From Streptomyces sp. G-G2 (GTDB taxonomy: Bacteria; Actinomycetota; Actinomycetes; Streptomycetales; Streptomycetaceae), in NCBI RefSeq assembly GCF_030063135.1, contig NZ_JASISO010000037.1:1-64000 (forward strand): a stretch of DNA of 64,000 nt, read 5' to 3'. Under the pieces are notes generated by a model, which saw nothing but the letters and a program-made list of their open reading frames with translations, did no database searches and was not told the DNA's origin. This document shows, piece by piece, positions 10,952-19,768 of this stretch (positions are counted from its first letter, which is position 1; each line of letters begins with the position of its first letter). The position numbers and the translations under genes were made by a program.

Positions 10952-11881
10952 GTGCACGAACTGCCGCAACAGCTGGTCAACGGCCTGCTACTGGGATCCA
11001 TGTACGGGCTCGTCGCCATCGGCTACACGATGGTCTATGGCATTGTCCAGCTCATCAACTTCGCGCACGGCGAGATCTTCATGACCGGAGGCTTCGGCGC
11101 CTTCACCGTCTGGACGATCCTCCCCTCGGGCACCACCATGTGGATCGCGCTGCCCCTCATGCTCATCGGCGCCGTGATCGTGGCCACCCTCATCGCTGTC
11201 GGCGCGGAACGCTTCGCCTACCGACCCCTGAGAAGTGCTCCCCGGCTCGCCCCGCTCATCACCGCCATCGGCCTCTCGCTCGCCCTCCAGCAGGCGGTCT
11301 GGGCCTGGTACCCGGATGCGAAGTCCTCCATCGTCTTCCCCGAGATCGCGGGCGGACCCTTCCACCTCGGCAGCGTCACCATCCAGACCGGAGACGTCTT
11401 CCTGCTGATCGCCGCCCCCATCTCCATGGCGTTCCTCGGCTACTTCGTCCTCAAGACCCGCACCGGCCGCGGCATGCAGGCGACCGCGCAGGACCCCGAC
11501 ACCGCCAAACTCATGGGCATCAACACCGACCGCATCATCACGGTCGCGTTCGCCCTCGGCGCCGTGTTCGCCGCCGTCGGAGCCGTCGCCTACGGCCTCA
11601 AGTACGGCGAGATCAACTACCGGATGGGCTTCCTGCTCGGCCTCAAGGCCTTCACGGCAGCCGTCCTCGGCGGCATCGGCAACATCTACGGCGCCATGAT
11701 CGGCGGCCTCGTCCTCGGCCTCGCCGAAACCATGGCCACCGCCTACATCGCCGACATCCCCGGCTTCCAGCAGCTGGGCGGTCAGACCTGGGGCAACACC
11801 TGGGCGTTCGTACTCCTCATCCTCGTGCTCCTCTTCCGGCCTCAGGGCCTGCTGGGCCAGCGCGTGGCCGACAGGGCGTGA
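10952..11881 (+). CDS. livH: Branched-chain amino acid ABC transporter permease LivH
   Basis: A 309-residue inner-membrane permease with about eight hydrophobic segments. Typical LivH features are LLLGSMYGLVAIGYTMVYGI, INFAHGEIFMTGGF near the N-terminus, GINTDRIITVAFALGAVFA, and AVLGGIGNIYGAMIGGLVLG near the C-terminus. It pairs with LivM to form the channel. GTG 10952 follows GGAGG with normal spacing. The stop at 11881 lies five bases before the livM start, so the two are almost certainly coupled. Confidence 0.92.
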   Translation: MHELPQQLVNGLLLGSMYGLVAIGYTMVYGIVQLINFAHGEIFMTGGFGAFTVWTILPSGTTMWIALPLMLIGAVIVATLIAVGAERFAYRPLRSAPRLAPLITAIGLSLALQQAVWAWYPDAKSSIVFPEIAGGPFHLGSVTIQTGDVFLLIAAPISMAFLGYFVLKTRTGRGMQATAQDPDTAKLMGINTDRIITVAFALGAVFAAVGAVAYGLKYGEINYRMGFLLGLKAFTAAVLGGIGNIYGAMIGGLVLGLAETMATAYIADIPGFQQLGGQTWGNTWAFVLLILVLLFRPQGLLGQRVADRA

Positions 11882-11886
11882 CAACC

Positions 11887-13707
11887 ATGACGACCAATAC
11901 CGCGGACACCCCGCAGACCCAGACCGCCACCGGCGCCCGGGGATTCGTCCCCCTCCCGGAGAAGGCTGGCCGCGCCCTCGCCACGGTCGGCGGCGGCCTC
12001 ACCGCCGTCTCCGCCTTCCTCTCCTGGACCTGGACCGCCAAGTTCCCCGGCGACCTCACCTACTACGGCTCCCCCGCGGGCCTGCAGTGGCTCGTCCTCG
12101 TCACCGGCCTCCTGACCGCCCTCTTCGGCCTCTCGTCATACGGCGTCAAGGGCCTCGGCTGGCTCACCCCGGCGGGCGCCGACGCGGCGGTCAAACTCTC
12201 CGCACTCGCGGCCTTCGCCACCGCCTGGTTCACGATCATCGCGATCATCGTCGAACTCGGCGGCATCGTGAACCTGGAACCCGGCGGCTTCTTCCTCGCC
12301 GCCGTCAGCCTCCTCGCCCTCCTCGGCGCCCTCGCCCTGCCCTTCGAGCGGCCCGTCCCGGAAGCACCGGACCCCGAGGACACCAGCTGGGAGCAGTTCA
12401 AGCACAACGCCTCCCAGCAGTGGGCCACCGTCAAAGCCTCCCTCGCCAGCGGACCGGTCCGCCCCACCCCGGCCCTGCCCTCCTACCTGGAGATCCTGCT
12501 GATCGCCGTACTCCTCGGCATCGGCCTCGGCATCTTCACCTTCGGCATCACCACCCCGTACCAGGAACTCTTCATCGGCTTCCTGATCACCGCGGCCTTC
12601 GGATTCGCCGCCCTCAACAAAGCCGGGCTCATCGCCCGCTTCTCAGCCATCACCGGCCGGCACCGCAACGTCTCCCTCATCGGAGCCTTCGTCGCCGCCG
12701 CGGCCTTCCCCTTCACCCAGACCGACGACCAGTACGCGACCCTCGGCGTCAACATCCTCATCTTCGCCACCGTCGCCCTGGGCCTCAACATCGTCGTCGG
12801 CCTCACCGGACTCCTCGACCTCGGATACGTCGCCTTCCTCGGCGTCGGCGCCTACACCGCCGCCCTGGTCTCCGGCTCACCCAACTCGCCCTTCGGCGTA
12901 CACCTGCCCTTCTGGGCCGCGCTCCTCATCGGCGCCGGCGCCTCCATGGTCTTCGGCGTCCTCATCGGCGCCCCCACCCTGCGCCTGCGCGGCGACTACC
13001 TCGCCATCGTCACGCTCGGCTTCGGTGAGATCTTCCGGATCTCGATGAACAACCTCGACGGCGTCTCCGGCCCCGACGTCACCAACGGCCCCAACGGCAT
13101 CTCCTCGATCCCCAACGTGGACATGTTCGGCTTCGACTTCGGAGCCGAACACACCGTCGCGGGATTCACCATCGGCCGCTTCGCCAACTACTTCCTGCTG
13201 ATGCTGCTCATCACCCTCATCGTGGTGATGGTCTTCCGCCGCAGCTCGGAATCCCGCATCGGACGCGCCTGGGTCGCCATCCGCGAAGACGAGACCGCCG
13301 CCGAAGCCATGGGCATCAACGGATTCCGCGTCAAACTCATCGCCTTCGCCCTCGGCGCCACCCTGGCCGGCCTGGCCGGCGCCGTACAGGCCCACGTCTC
13401 CTACACCGTGACACCCGAGCAGTACGTCTTCGCCAACACCGTCCCGCCGAACTCCGCGTTCCTCCTCGCCGCCGTCGTCCTCGGCGGCATGGGAACCATC
13501 TCCGGACCCCTCATCGGCGGCTCACTGCTCTTCCTGATCCCCAACAAGCTCCAGGGCATGGACGAGTACCAGCTCCTCGTCTTCGGCATCGCACTCATCG
13601 TCCTGATGCGTCTGCGCCCCGAAGGCATCATCCCCAACCGGCGCAACCAGCTCGAACTCCACCAGGACATGGAAGCGCCCACGGTCCTCGGCAAGGCAGG
13701 GGTCTGA
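11887..13707 (+). CDS. livM: Branched-chain amino acid ABC transporter permease LivM with long N-terminal extension
   Basis: A 606-residue permease, roughly twice the usual LivM size. The C-terminal 330 residues are the LivM core: GLNIVVGLTGLLDLGYVAF, TLRLRGDYLAIVTLGFGEI, MGINGFRVKLIAFALGA and LGGMGTISGPLIGGSLLF. The N-terminal 250 residues add about six more hydrophobic segments (for example LQWLVLVTGLLTALFGL, TAWFTIIAIIVELGGI, LEILLIAVLLGIGLGIF) with a soluble loop around residues 155-195. ATG 11887 lies just after the livH stop. Similar extended forms occur in actinobacteria. The role of the extra helices is unknown; they could be regulatory or stabilising. Confidence 0.88.
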   Translation: MTTNTADTPQTQTATGARGFVPLPEKAGRALATVGGGLTAVSAFLSWTWTAKFPGDLTYYGSPAGLQWLVLVTGLLTALFGLSSYGVKGLGWLTPAGADAAVKLSALAAFATAWFTIIAIIVELGGIVNLEPGGFFLAAVSLLALLGALALPFERPVPEAPDPEDTSWEQFKHNASQQWATVKASLASGPVRPTPALPSYLEILLIAVLLGIGLGIFTFGITTPYQELFIGFLITAAFGFAALNKAGLIARFSAITGRHRNVSLIGAFVAAAAFPFTQTDDQYATLGVNILIFATVALGLNIVVGLTGLLDLGYVAFLGVGAYTAALVSGSPNSPFGVHLPFWAALLIGAGASMVFGVLIGAPTLRLRGDYLAIVTLGFGEIFRISMNNLDGVSGPDVTNGPNGISSIPNVDMFGFDFGAEHTVAGFTIGRFANYFLLMLLITLIVVMVFRRSSESRIGRAWVAIREDETAAEAMGINGFRVKLIAFALGATLAGLAGAVQAHVSYTVTPEQYVFANTVPPNSAFLLAAVVLGGMGTISGPLIGGSLLFLIPNKLQGMDEYQLLVFGIALIVLMRLRPEGIIPNRRNQLELHQDMEAPTVLGKAGV

Positions 13708-13710
13708 CCC

Positions 13711-15308
<1,598 letters not shown>

Positions 15309-15360
15309 CCCGGACCGGTCGACCTGGTCGGCCGTCTGAGCGGCGTCCTGCCGCGGGGTA

Positions 15361-16047
15361 CTACTCCTTGCCCGCGGCGGCGTTCTTCTTCTCCTCGGCG
15401 TCCTCGATGACCGCCTCGGCGACCTGCTGCATGGACATGCGGCGGTCCATGGAGGTCTTCTGGATCCACCGGAAGGCGGCGGGCTCGGTCAGGCCGTACT
15501 GCGTCTGCAGGATGCTCTTCGCCCGGTCCACGAGCTTGCGGGTCTCCAGCCGGAGGGAGAGGTCGGCGACCTCCTTCTCCAGCGCCTTCAGCTCGGCGAA
15601 GCGGGATACGGCCATCTCGATGGCCGGGACCACGTCGCTCTTGCTGAACGGCTTGACCAGGTAAGCCATGGCTCCGGCGTCCCGGGCCCGCTCGACGAGG
15701 TCCCGCTGGGAGAACGCCGTGAGCATCAGGACGGGCGCGATGGACTCCGCGGCGATCATCTCGGCCGCCGAGATGCCGTCCAGGACGGGCATCTTCACGT
15801 CCAGGATGACGAGGTCGGGCCGGTGCTCACGGGCGAGCTCGACGGCCTTCTGCCCGTCGCCCGCCTCGCCGACGACGGCGTAGCCCTCTTCCTCCAGCAT
15901 CTCTTTCAGGTCGAGCCGGATGAGCGCCTCGTCCTCGGCGATGACGACACGGGTCGTCAGCGGCGGGACATGCGACTGGTCGGCGTCGACGGGCGTGGGC
16001 GACGACTCGTGCTCGGCGGTCACGGGGGGCTCCTCGTTGCGGGGCAT
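15361..16047 (-). CDS. ANTAR-domain response regulator (PdtaR-like)
   Basis: A 228-residue protein: a receiver domain (VVIAEDEALIRLDLKEML; phospho-acceptor Asp in LVILDVKMPVLDG; Lys in YLVKPFSK), a coiled linker (LKALEKEVADLSLRLETRK) and a C-terminal ANTAR domain (RKLVDRAKSILQTQYGLTEPAAF, IQKTSMDRRMSMQQVAEAV). ANTAR proteins bind paired hexaloop RNA hairpins and prevent transcription termination when phosphorylated. It resembles PdtaR of mycobacteria, whose partner kinase PdtaS is not in this window. ATG 16047 follows AGGGGAGC. The leader of about 20 residues before the receiver is variable, and a GTG at 16023 is an alternative start. Confidence 0.88.
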   Translation of the reverse strand: MPRNEEPPVTAEHESSPTPVDADQSHVPPLTTRVVIAEDEALIRLDLKEMLEEEGYAVVGEAGDGQKAVELAREHRPDLVILDVKMPVLDGISAAEMIAAESIAPVLMLTAFSQRDLVERARDAGAMAYLVKPFSKSDVVPAIEMAVSRFAELKALEKEVADLSLRLETRKLVDRAKSILQTQYGLTEPAAFRWIQKTSMDRRMSMQQVAEAVIEDAEEKKNAAAGKE

Positions 16048-16121
16048 AACAGCTCCCCTGAGCCTACCTACCTCCTGTAAGGTGGTCTCGCGCAGGGCTC
16101 ATTGAGTCCTTTGTTTCTTAG

Positions 16122-16196
16122 GCCCCAGTACTCCAACTGGTTAGAGAGGCCGCTCTCAAACAGCGGACAGTGTGGGTTCGAATCCCACCTGGGGCA
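16122..16196 (+). tRNA. tRNA with anticodon CAA (nominally Leu) on a short-variable-loop scaffold
   Basis: A 75-base cloverleaf reads cleanly. The acceptor stem GCCCCAG (16122-16128) pairs with CTGGGGC (16189-16195), discriminator A at 16196. The D-stem is three base pairs (CTC 16131-16133 with GAG 16046 bases further at 16146-16148) with GG in the loop. The anticodon stem CCGCT/AGCGG encloses CTCAAAC, giving anticodon CAA at 16157-16159. The T-stem GTGGG/CCCAC encloses TTCGAAT. The variable loop is only five bases (ACAGT, 16167-16171). Bacterial leucine tRNAs normally have a long variable arm, so the charging identity is uncertain. No 3' CCA is encoded. Confidence 0.85.
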
Positions 16197-16303
16197 CTTT
16201 CCTTGGATTCCATGGTCGCGCGAAGTTCGCAAACGTTAGCTCAAATGAGCGAATCGGGCCGGACCGCCAGTCACGACGGCCCGTCTGTACCAGCCTCGGC
16301 TCC

Positions 16304-17053
16304 ATGTACGCCATCGCCGTTCGTCAGCGCGCCCTCCTCCTCGTGTCCCAGGGCCGGAGCCTGAACTCCGTCAGCAAAGAGACCGGCATATCCCGGTCCG
16401 CGATCCGCTCCTGGCAATCGCGCGTCGAGCCGCTCCCCCGCCTGCTCACCCAAGCCACACCGTGTTCCGCACCGACGAACGGCGCCTCGTACTCATACCT
16501 CCTGGGCCTCTACCTCGGTGACGGCTGCATCAGCCCCCATCCCCGCGGTGGGCACTACCTCCGCATTGCCTGCGCGGACGCATGGCCCGGCCTCATTCAG
16601 CAGTGCCGCGCGGCCATCACGGCCGTACGACCCGACGACAAGGTCTACCTACTCCAGCGGCAGGGCTGCGTGGCCGTCACCAGCTACGGACGCCACTGGA
16701 CGTGCCTGTTCCCGCAGCACGGCCCCGGCAAGAAACACGAGCGCCGCATCACCCTTGAGGCCTGGCAGCAGGAGATCGTCGACGCGCACCCCTGGGAGTT
16801 CGTGCGGGGGCTCATTCACTCCGACGGGTGCCGGACCATCAACTGGACGGTGCGCAACGGGAAGCGCTACGAGTACCCCCGGTACTTCTTCACTAACAAG
16901 TCCGACGACATCCGCCGCCTCTGCACGGACACCCTCACCGCGCTCGGCGTGCGGTGGACCGTGCTGGCGCGGGGCAGTGACCCCTTCAACGTGTCCGTCG
17001 CGCGCAAGGAGTCCGTCGCCCTGATAGACGCCCACATCGGGCCGAAGTACTAG
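16304..17053 (+). CDS. Free-standing LAGLIDADG-type protein with N-terminal HTH, next to the tRNA
   Basis: A 249-residue protein. Residues 6-42 form a helix-turn-helix (SLNSVSKETGISRSAIRSWQ). Two LAGLIDADG-like motifs follow: LLGLYLGDG at 66-74 and FVRGLIHSDG at 166-175, each ending in the acidic residue (Asp73, Asp174) that binds metal in homing endonucleases. The spacing of about 100 residues fits a two-repeat monomeric enzyme. There is no intein splice block and no intron around it, so it is free-standing. ATG 16304 is chosen because the homology begins there; an upstream open frame runs back into the tRNA T-arm. It starts 107 bases after the tRNA and its stop overlaps the convergent tetR stop. 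It could be a homing endonuclease or a DNA-binding regulator derived from one (WhiA shares this ancestry). Confidence 0.75.
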   Translation: MYAIAVRQRALLLVSQGRSLNSVSKETGISRSAIRSWQSRVEPLPRLLTQATPCSAPTNGASYSYLLGLYLGDGCISPHPRGGHYLRIACADAWPGLIQQCRAAITAVRPDDKVYLLQRQGCVAVTSYGRHWTCLFPQHGPGKKHERRITLEAWQQEIVDAHPWEFVRGLIHSDGCRTINWTVRNGKRYEYPRYFFTNKSDDIRRLCTDTLTALGVRWTVLARGSDPFNVSVARKESVALIDAHIGPKY

Positions 17054-17661
17054 CCGACGGGCCGGGCGGCCGCGAGGCCCCGGAGGACCGTCGCGGCGTG
17101 GGTTTCCGCGTCGGCGGGCGTCAGGGGGGCGTGGGCGGTGAGCAGGCGGTACCAGAACGGGCCGAGGACCAGGTCGGCCGCGTGGTCGAGGTCGGTGGCG
17201 GCGGGGAGTTCCTCGCGGGTCACGGCGCGGGCGAGGACCGTGGTGACGAGGTCGCGCCACTCTTGGGCCCAGGCGCGGAACGGGGCGGCGGAGGCGGGGT
17301 CGAGCTGTGCTTCGGCCATCAGGCCGGTGAGGGCGCGGGTGCGGACGGGGTCGTCGCCGACGGCGTAGAGGTGGGACAGGAGCGTCGTGAGGTCTCCGGC
17401 GAGGGTGCCCGTGTCGGGTGTGCCGGTGCCGGTGCCGGTGGTCCTTCCGTGGGTGTAGGCGTCCATGACGAGTTCAGGTTTGGACTTCCACCAGCGGTAG
17501 ACGGTGCTTTTGGCGACGTGGGCGCGCTTGGCTACGCCTTCGATGGTGAGGGCGCCGTAGCCGTTCTCGGCGAGGAGTGCGGCGGTGGCTTCGAGGACGG
17601 AGTGGTGGGCTTCCTCGTTGCGGAGGCGGCCGCCGGTCCGGGGTGCGGGATTGGTTGACAC
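17050..17661 (-). CDS. TetR/AcrR family transcriptional regulator
   Basis: A 203-residue repressor. The N-terminal HTH (residues about 20-66) shows SVLEATAALLAENGYGALTIEGVAKRAHVAKSTVYRWWKSK, a standard TetR DNA-binding domain; the rest is an all-helical ligand/dimer domain of the TetR_C_11-like kind (DPASAAPFRAWAQEW, DLVLGPFWYRLL). A 24-bp palindrome 27 bases upstream of its start, in the divergent promoter, is the likely operator and implies autoregulation plus control of the gene at 17732. The ligand is unknown. Confidence 0.9.
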   Translation of the reverse strand: MSTNPAPRTGGRLRNEEAHHSVLEATAALLAENGYGALTIEGVAKRAHVAKSTVYRWWKSKPELVMDAYTHGRTTGTGTGTPDTGTLAGDLTTLLSHLYAVGDDPVRTRALTGLMAEAQLDPASAAPFRAWAQEWRDLVTTVLARAVTREELPAATDLDHAADLVLGPFWYRLLTAHAPLTPADAETHAATVLRGLAAARPVG

Positions 17662-17687
17662 GGCTTCACGATAGCCGCTACCGTTAA

Positions 17688-17711
17688 TCGAAACGCTGCG
17701 TAGCGTTTCGA
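17688..17711. promoter_or_regulatory. Probable TetR operator, 10-4-10 palindrome
   Basis: TCGAAACGCT (17688-17697) and its exact reverse complement AGCGTTTCGA (17702-17711) are separated by four bases. The site lies between the divergent tetR (start 17661) and the gene at 17732, the normal place for a TetR-family operator. Confidence 0.8.
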
Positions 17712-17731
17712 TAGAAACCGGGGGCTGAGCT

Positions 17732-18199
17732 ATGCGTGAGCATGGGTATGGAGAGCGCGAAGGTTACGAGGAGTACGTCGGGCGTGAGGAGTACGTCGAG
17801 CACGCGGAGTACGTGGAGTGCGATCCGGGCGGGGTGCGGATCCCGAACTTTCCCGAGCCGTTGACGCCGGAGGCGTGGTCGGCGGTGCTGGGGGGCCGGG
17901 CGCGTGTGCCGCGGGGGCCGCTGTGGCGGCGGGGGGCGGACAGGGCGGCCGACACGGCGGCCGAGGGGGCTTTCGCGGGGGTGGTGTCGGCTGTGCCGGG
18001 GGCCGGGGGGATCGGGCGCGGACCGCTGGCGCTGGTGTTCTCTCCGGAGTTCGGCTGGGGGCGGAGCCCCGGTGGGGTTCGGGGCCCGGTGTCCGTGACC
18101 GCGTCGGGTGGGCGCCTCTCCGGCGAGGGTGAGGGCCGGGTCGGAGCGCCCGACGCGGTGCGTCTTATACGTGGAGCACGTGCGGTTCTCCAGCCGTAG
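17732..18199 (+). CDS. Hypothetical protein with Glu-Tyr-Val repeats
   Basis: A 155-residue reading frame divergent from the TetR gene, with the TetR palindrome 20 bases upstream of its ATG. The N-terminus is very acidic and repeats EYV (GYEEYVGREEYVEHAEYVEC). Then come IPNFPEPLTPEAWSAVLGGRA and an Ala/Gly-rich remainder. Codon third positions are mostly G or C, as in a real Streptomyces gene. The frame ends 9 bases before the convergent pyruvate kinase stop. No family is recognised and no membrane segment is evident. The main support for it being real is the regulatory position; it could also be a chance open frame. Confidence 0.5.
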   Translation: MREHGYGEREGYEEYVGREEYVEHAEYVECDPGGVRIPNFPEPLTPEAWSAVLGGRARVPRGPLWRRGADRAADTAAEGAFAGVVSAVPGAGGIGRGPLALVFSPEFGWGRSPGGVRGPVSVTASGGRLSGEGEGRVGAPDAVRLIRGARAVLQP

Positions 18200-18208
18200 C
18201 TCCGGGGG

Positions 18209-19636
18209 TCAGCGGACCGCGTCGCCGATGTGGTGGATGCGGACCAGGTTGGTGGATCCGGTGACGCCGGGGGGCGATCCGGCGGTGATGACGACGACGT
18301 CTCCGGGTACGCAGCGGCCGATGCGCAGGAGTTCTTCCTCGACCTGGGCGACCATCGCGTCGGTGGAGTCGACGTGGGGGCCGAGGAAGGTTTCGACGCC
18401 CCAGGTGAGGTTGAGCTGTGAACGGGTCGCCGGGTCGGGAGTGAAGGCGAGGAGGGGGATGGGTGAGCGGTAACGGGAGAGCCTGCGGACGGTGTCTCCG
18501 CTCTGGGTGAAGGCGACGAGGAATTTGGCGCCGAGGAAGTCACCCATTTCGGCGGCGGCCCGGGCGACGGCGCCTCCCTGGGTGCGGGGCTTGTTGTGCT
18601 CGTTCAGCGCGGGGAGGCCCTTGGCGAGGATGTCCTCTTCGGCGGCCTCGACGATGCGGGCCATGGTGCGGACCGTCTCGACGGGGTATTTGCCGACGCT
18701 GGTCTCGCCGGAGAGCATGACGGCGTCGGTTCCGTCGATGACGGCGTTGGCGACGTCGGAGGCTTCGGCGCGGGTGGGGCGGGAGTTGTCGATCATCGAG
18801 TCGAGCATCTGGGTCGCGACGATGACGGGCTTGGCGTTGCGCTTGGCGAGCTTCACCGCGCGCTTCTGGACGATCGGGACCTGTTCCAGGGGCATTTCGA
18901 CGCCGAGGTCGCCGCGGGCGACCATGATGCCGTCGAAGGCGGCGACGATGCTGTCGATGTTTTCTACGGCCTGGGGCTTTTCGATCTTGGCGATGACGGG
19001 GAGGCGGCGGCCTTCTTCGTCCATGATGCGGTGGACGTCTTCGATGTCGCGTCCGCTGCGGACGAAGGAGAGGGCGATGACGTCGGCGCCGATGCGCAGG
19101 GCCCAGCGGAGGTCGTCGATGTCCTTTTCGGAGAGGGCGGGGACGGAGACGGCGACGCCGGGGAGGTTGAGTCCCTTGTGGTCGGAGACCATTCCGCCTT
19201 CGATGACGAGGGTGCGGACGCGGGGGCCGTCGACGCCGGTGACTTCGAGGGTGACGCGGCCGTCGTCGACGAGGATGCGTTCGCCGGTGGTGACGTCGTG
19301 GGCCAGGCCGTCGTAGGTGGTGCCGCAGGTGTGGCGGTCGCCTTCGTGTTCTTCGACGGTGATGGTGAACTCGTCTCCGCGTTCAAGGAGTACGGGTCCT
19401 TCGCGGAAGCGGCCGAGGCGAATCTTCGGACCTTGAAGGTCGGCGAGGATTCCGACGCTGCGGCCGGTTTCGTCGGAGGCCTTGCGCACGCGGTGGTAGC
19501 GCTCCTCGTGTTCGGCGTAGGTGCCGTGGCTGAGGTTGAAGCGGGCGATGTCCATTCCGGCTTCGACCAGGGCTTTGATCTGGTCGTATGAGTCGGTGGC
19601 GGGGCCCAGGGTACATACGATTTTCGCTCGGCGCAT
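18209..19636 (-). CDS. pyk: Pyruvate kinase
   Basis: A 475-residue glycolytic enzyme converting phosphoenolpyruvate and ADP to pyruvate and ATP. The start MRRAKIVCTLGPATDS (ATG 19636) is the family N-terminus. Further landmarks are ARFNLSHGTYAEH, ILADLQGPKIRLGRF (active-site loop), the signature IAKIEKPQAVENID, MVARGDLGVEMPLEQVP, ATQMLDSMI and AVMLSGETSVGKYPVETV. The C-terminal domain ends with AGSPPGVTGSTNLVRIHHIG. Length matches bacterial type I/II enzymes. An open frame extends upstream, but those residues have no family match. Confidence 0.95.
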   Translation of the reverse strand: MRRAKIVCTLGPATDSYDQIKALVEAGMDIARFNLSHGTYAEHEERYHRVRKASDETGRSVGILADLQGPKIRLGRFREGPVLLERGDEFTITVEEHEGDRHTCGTTYDGLAHDVTTGERILVDDGRVTLEVTGVDGPRVRTLVIEGGMVSDHKGLNLPGVAVSVPALSEKDIDDLRWALRIGADVIALSFVRSGRDIEDVHRIMDEEGRRLPVIAKIEKPQAVENIDSIVAAFDGIMVARGDLGVEMPLEQVPIVQKRAVKLAKRNAKPVIVATQMLDSMIDNSRPTRAEASDVANAVIDGTDAVMLSGETSVGKYPVETVRTMARIVEAAEEDILAKGLPALNEHNKPRTQGGAVARAAAEMGDFLGAKFLVAFTQSGDTVRRLSRYRSPIPLLAFTPDPATRSQLNLTWGVETFLGPHVDSTDAMVAQVEEELLRIGRCVPGDVVVITAGSPPGVTGSTNLVRIHHIGDAVR

Positions 19637-19690
19637 GGAGTGAGCGTATGCCCCTACCGGGGAGTAGAGAATTGGCTCCGGGTGTCCACT

Positions 19691-19717
19691 CAACAACCTT
19701 TGGGCGAAAGCTTGTTG
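19691..19717. promoter_or_regulatory. Imperfect inverted repeat upstream of pyk
   Basis: CAACAACCTTT (19691-19701) and AAAGCTTGTTG (19707-19717) form an 11-bp inverted repeat with one mismatch and a 5-base centre, about 55-80 bases upstream of the pyk start. A second short palindrome, CAACTGTTG, follows at 19719-19727. The AT-richness and position suggest the pyk promoter/operator region. No protein can be named. Confidence 0.4.
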
Positions 19718-19768
19718 ACAACTGTTGAATGTGCATAGGGGTGCTCTGATGAGCACTCCGGGGCGGGG

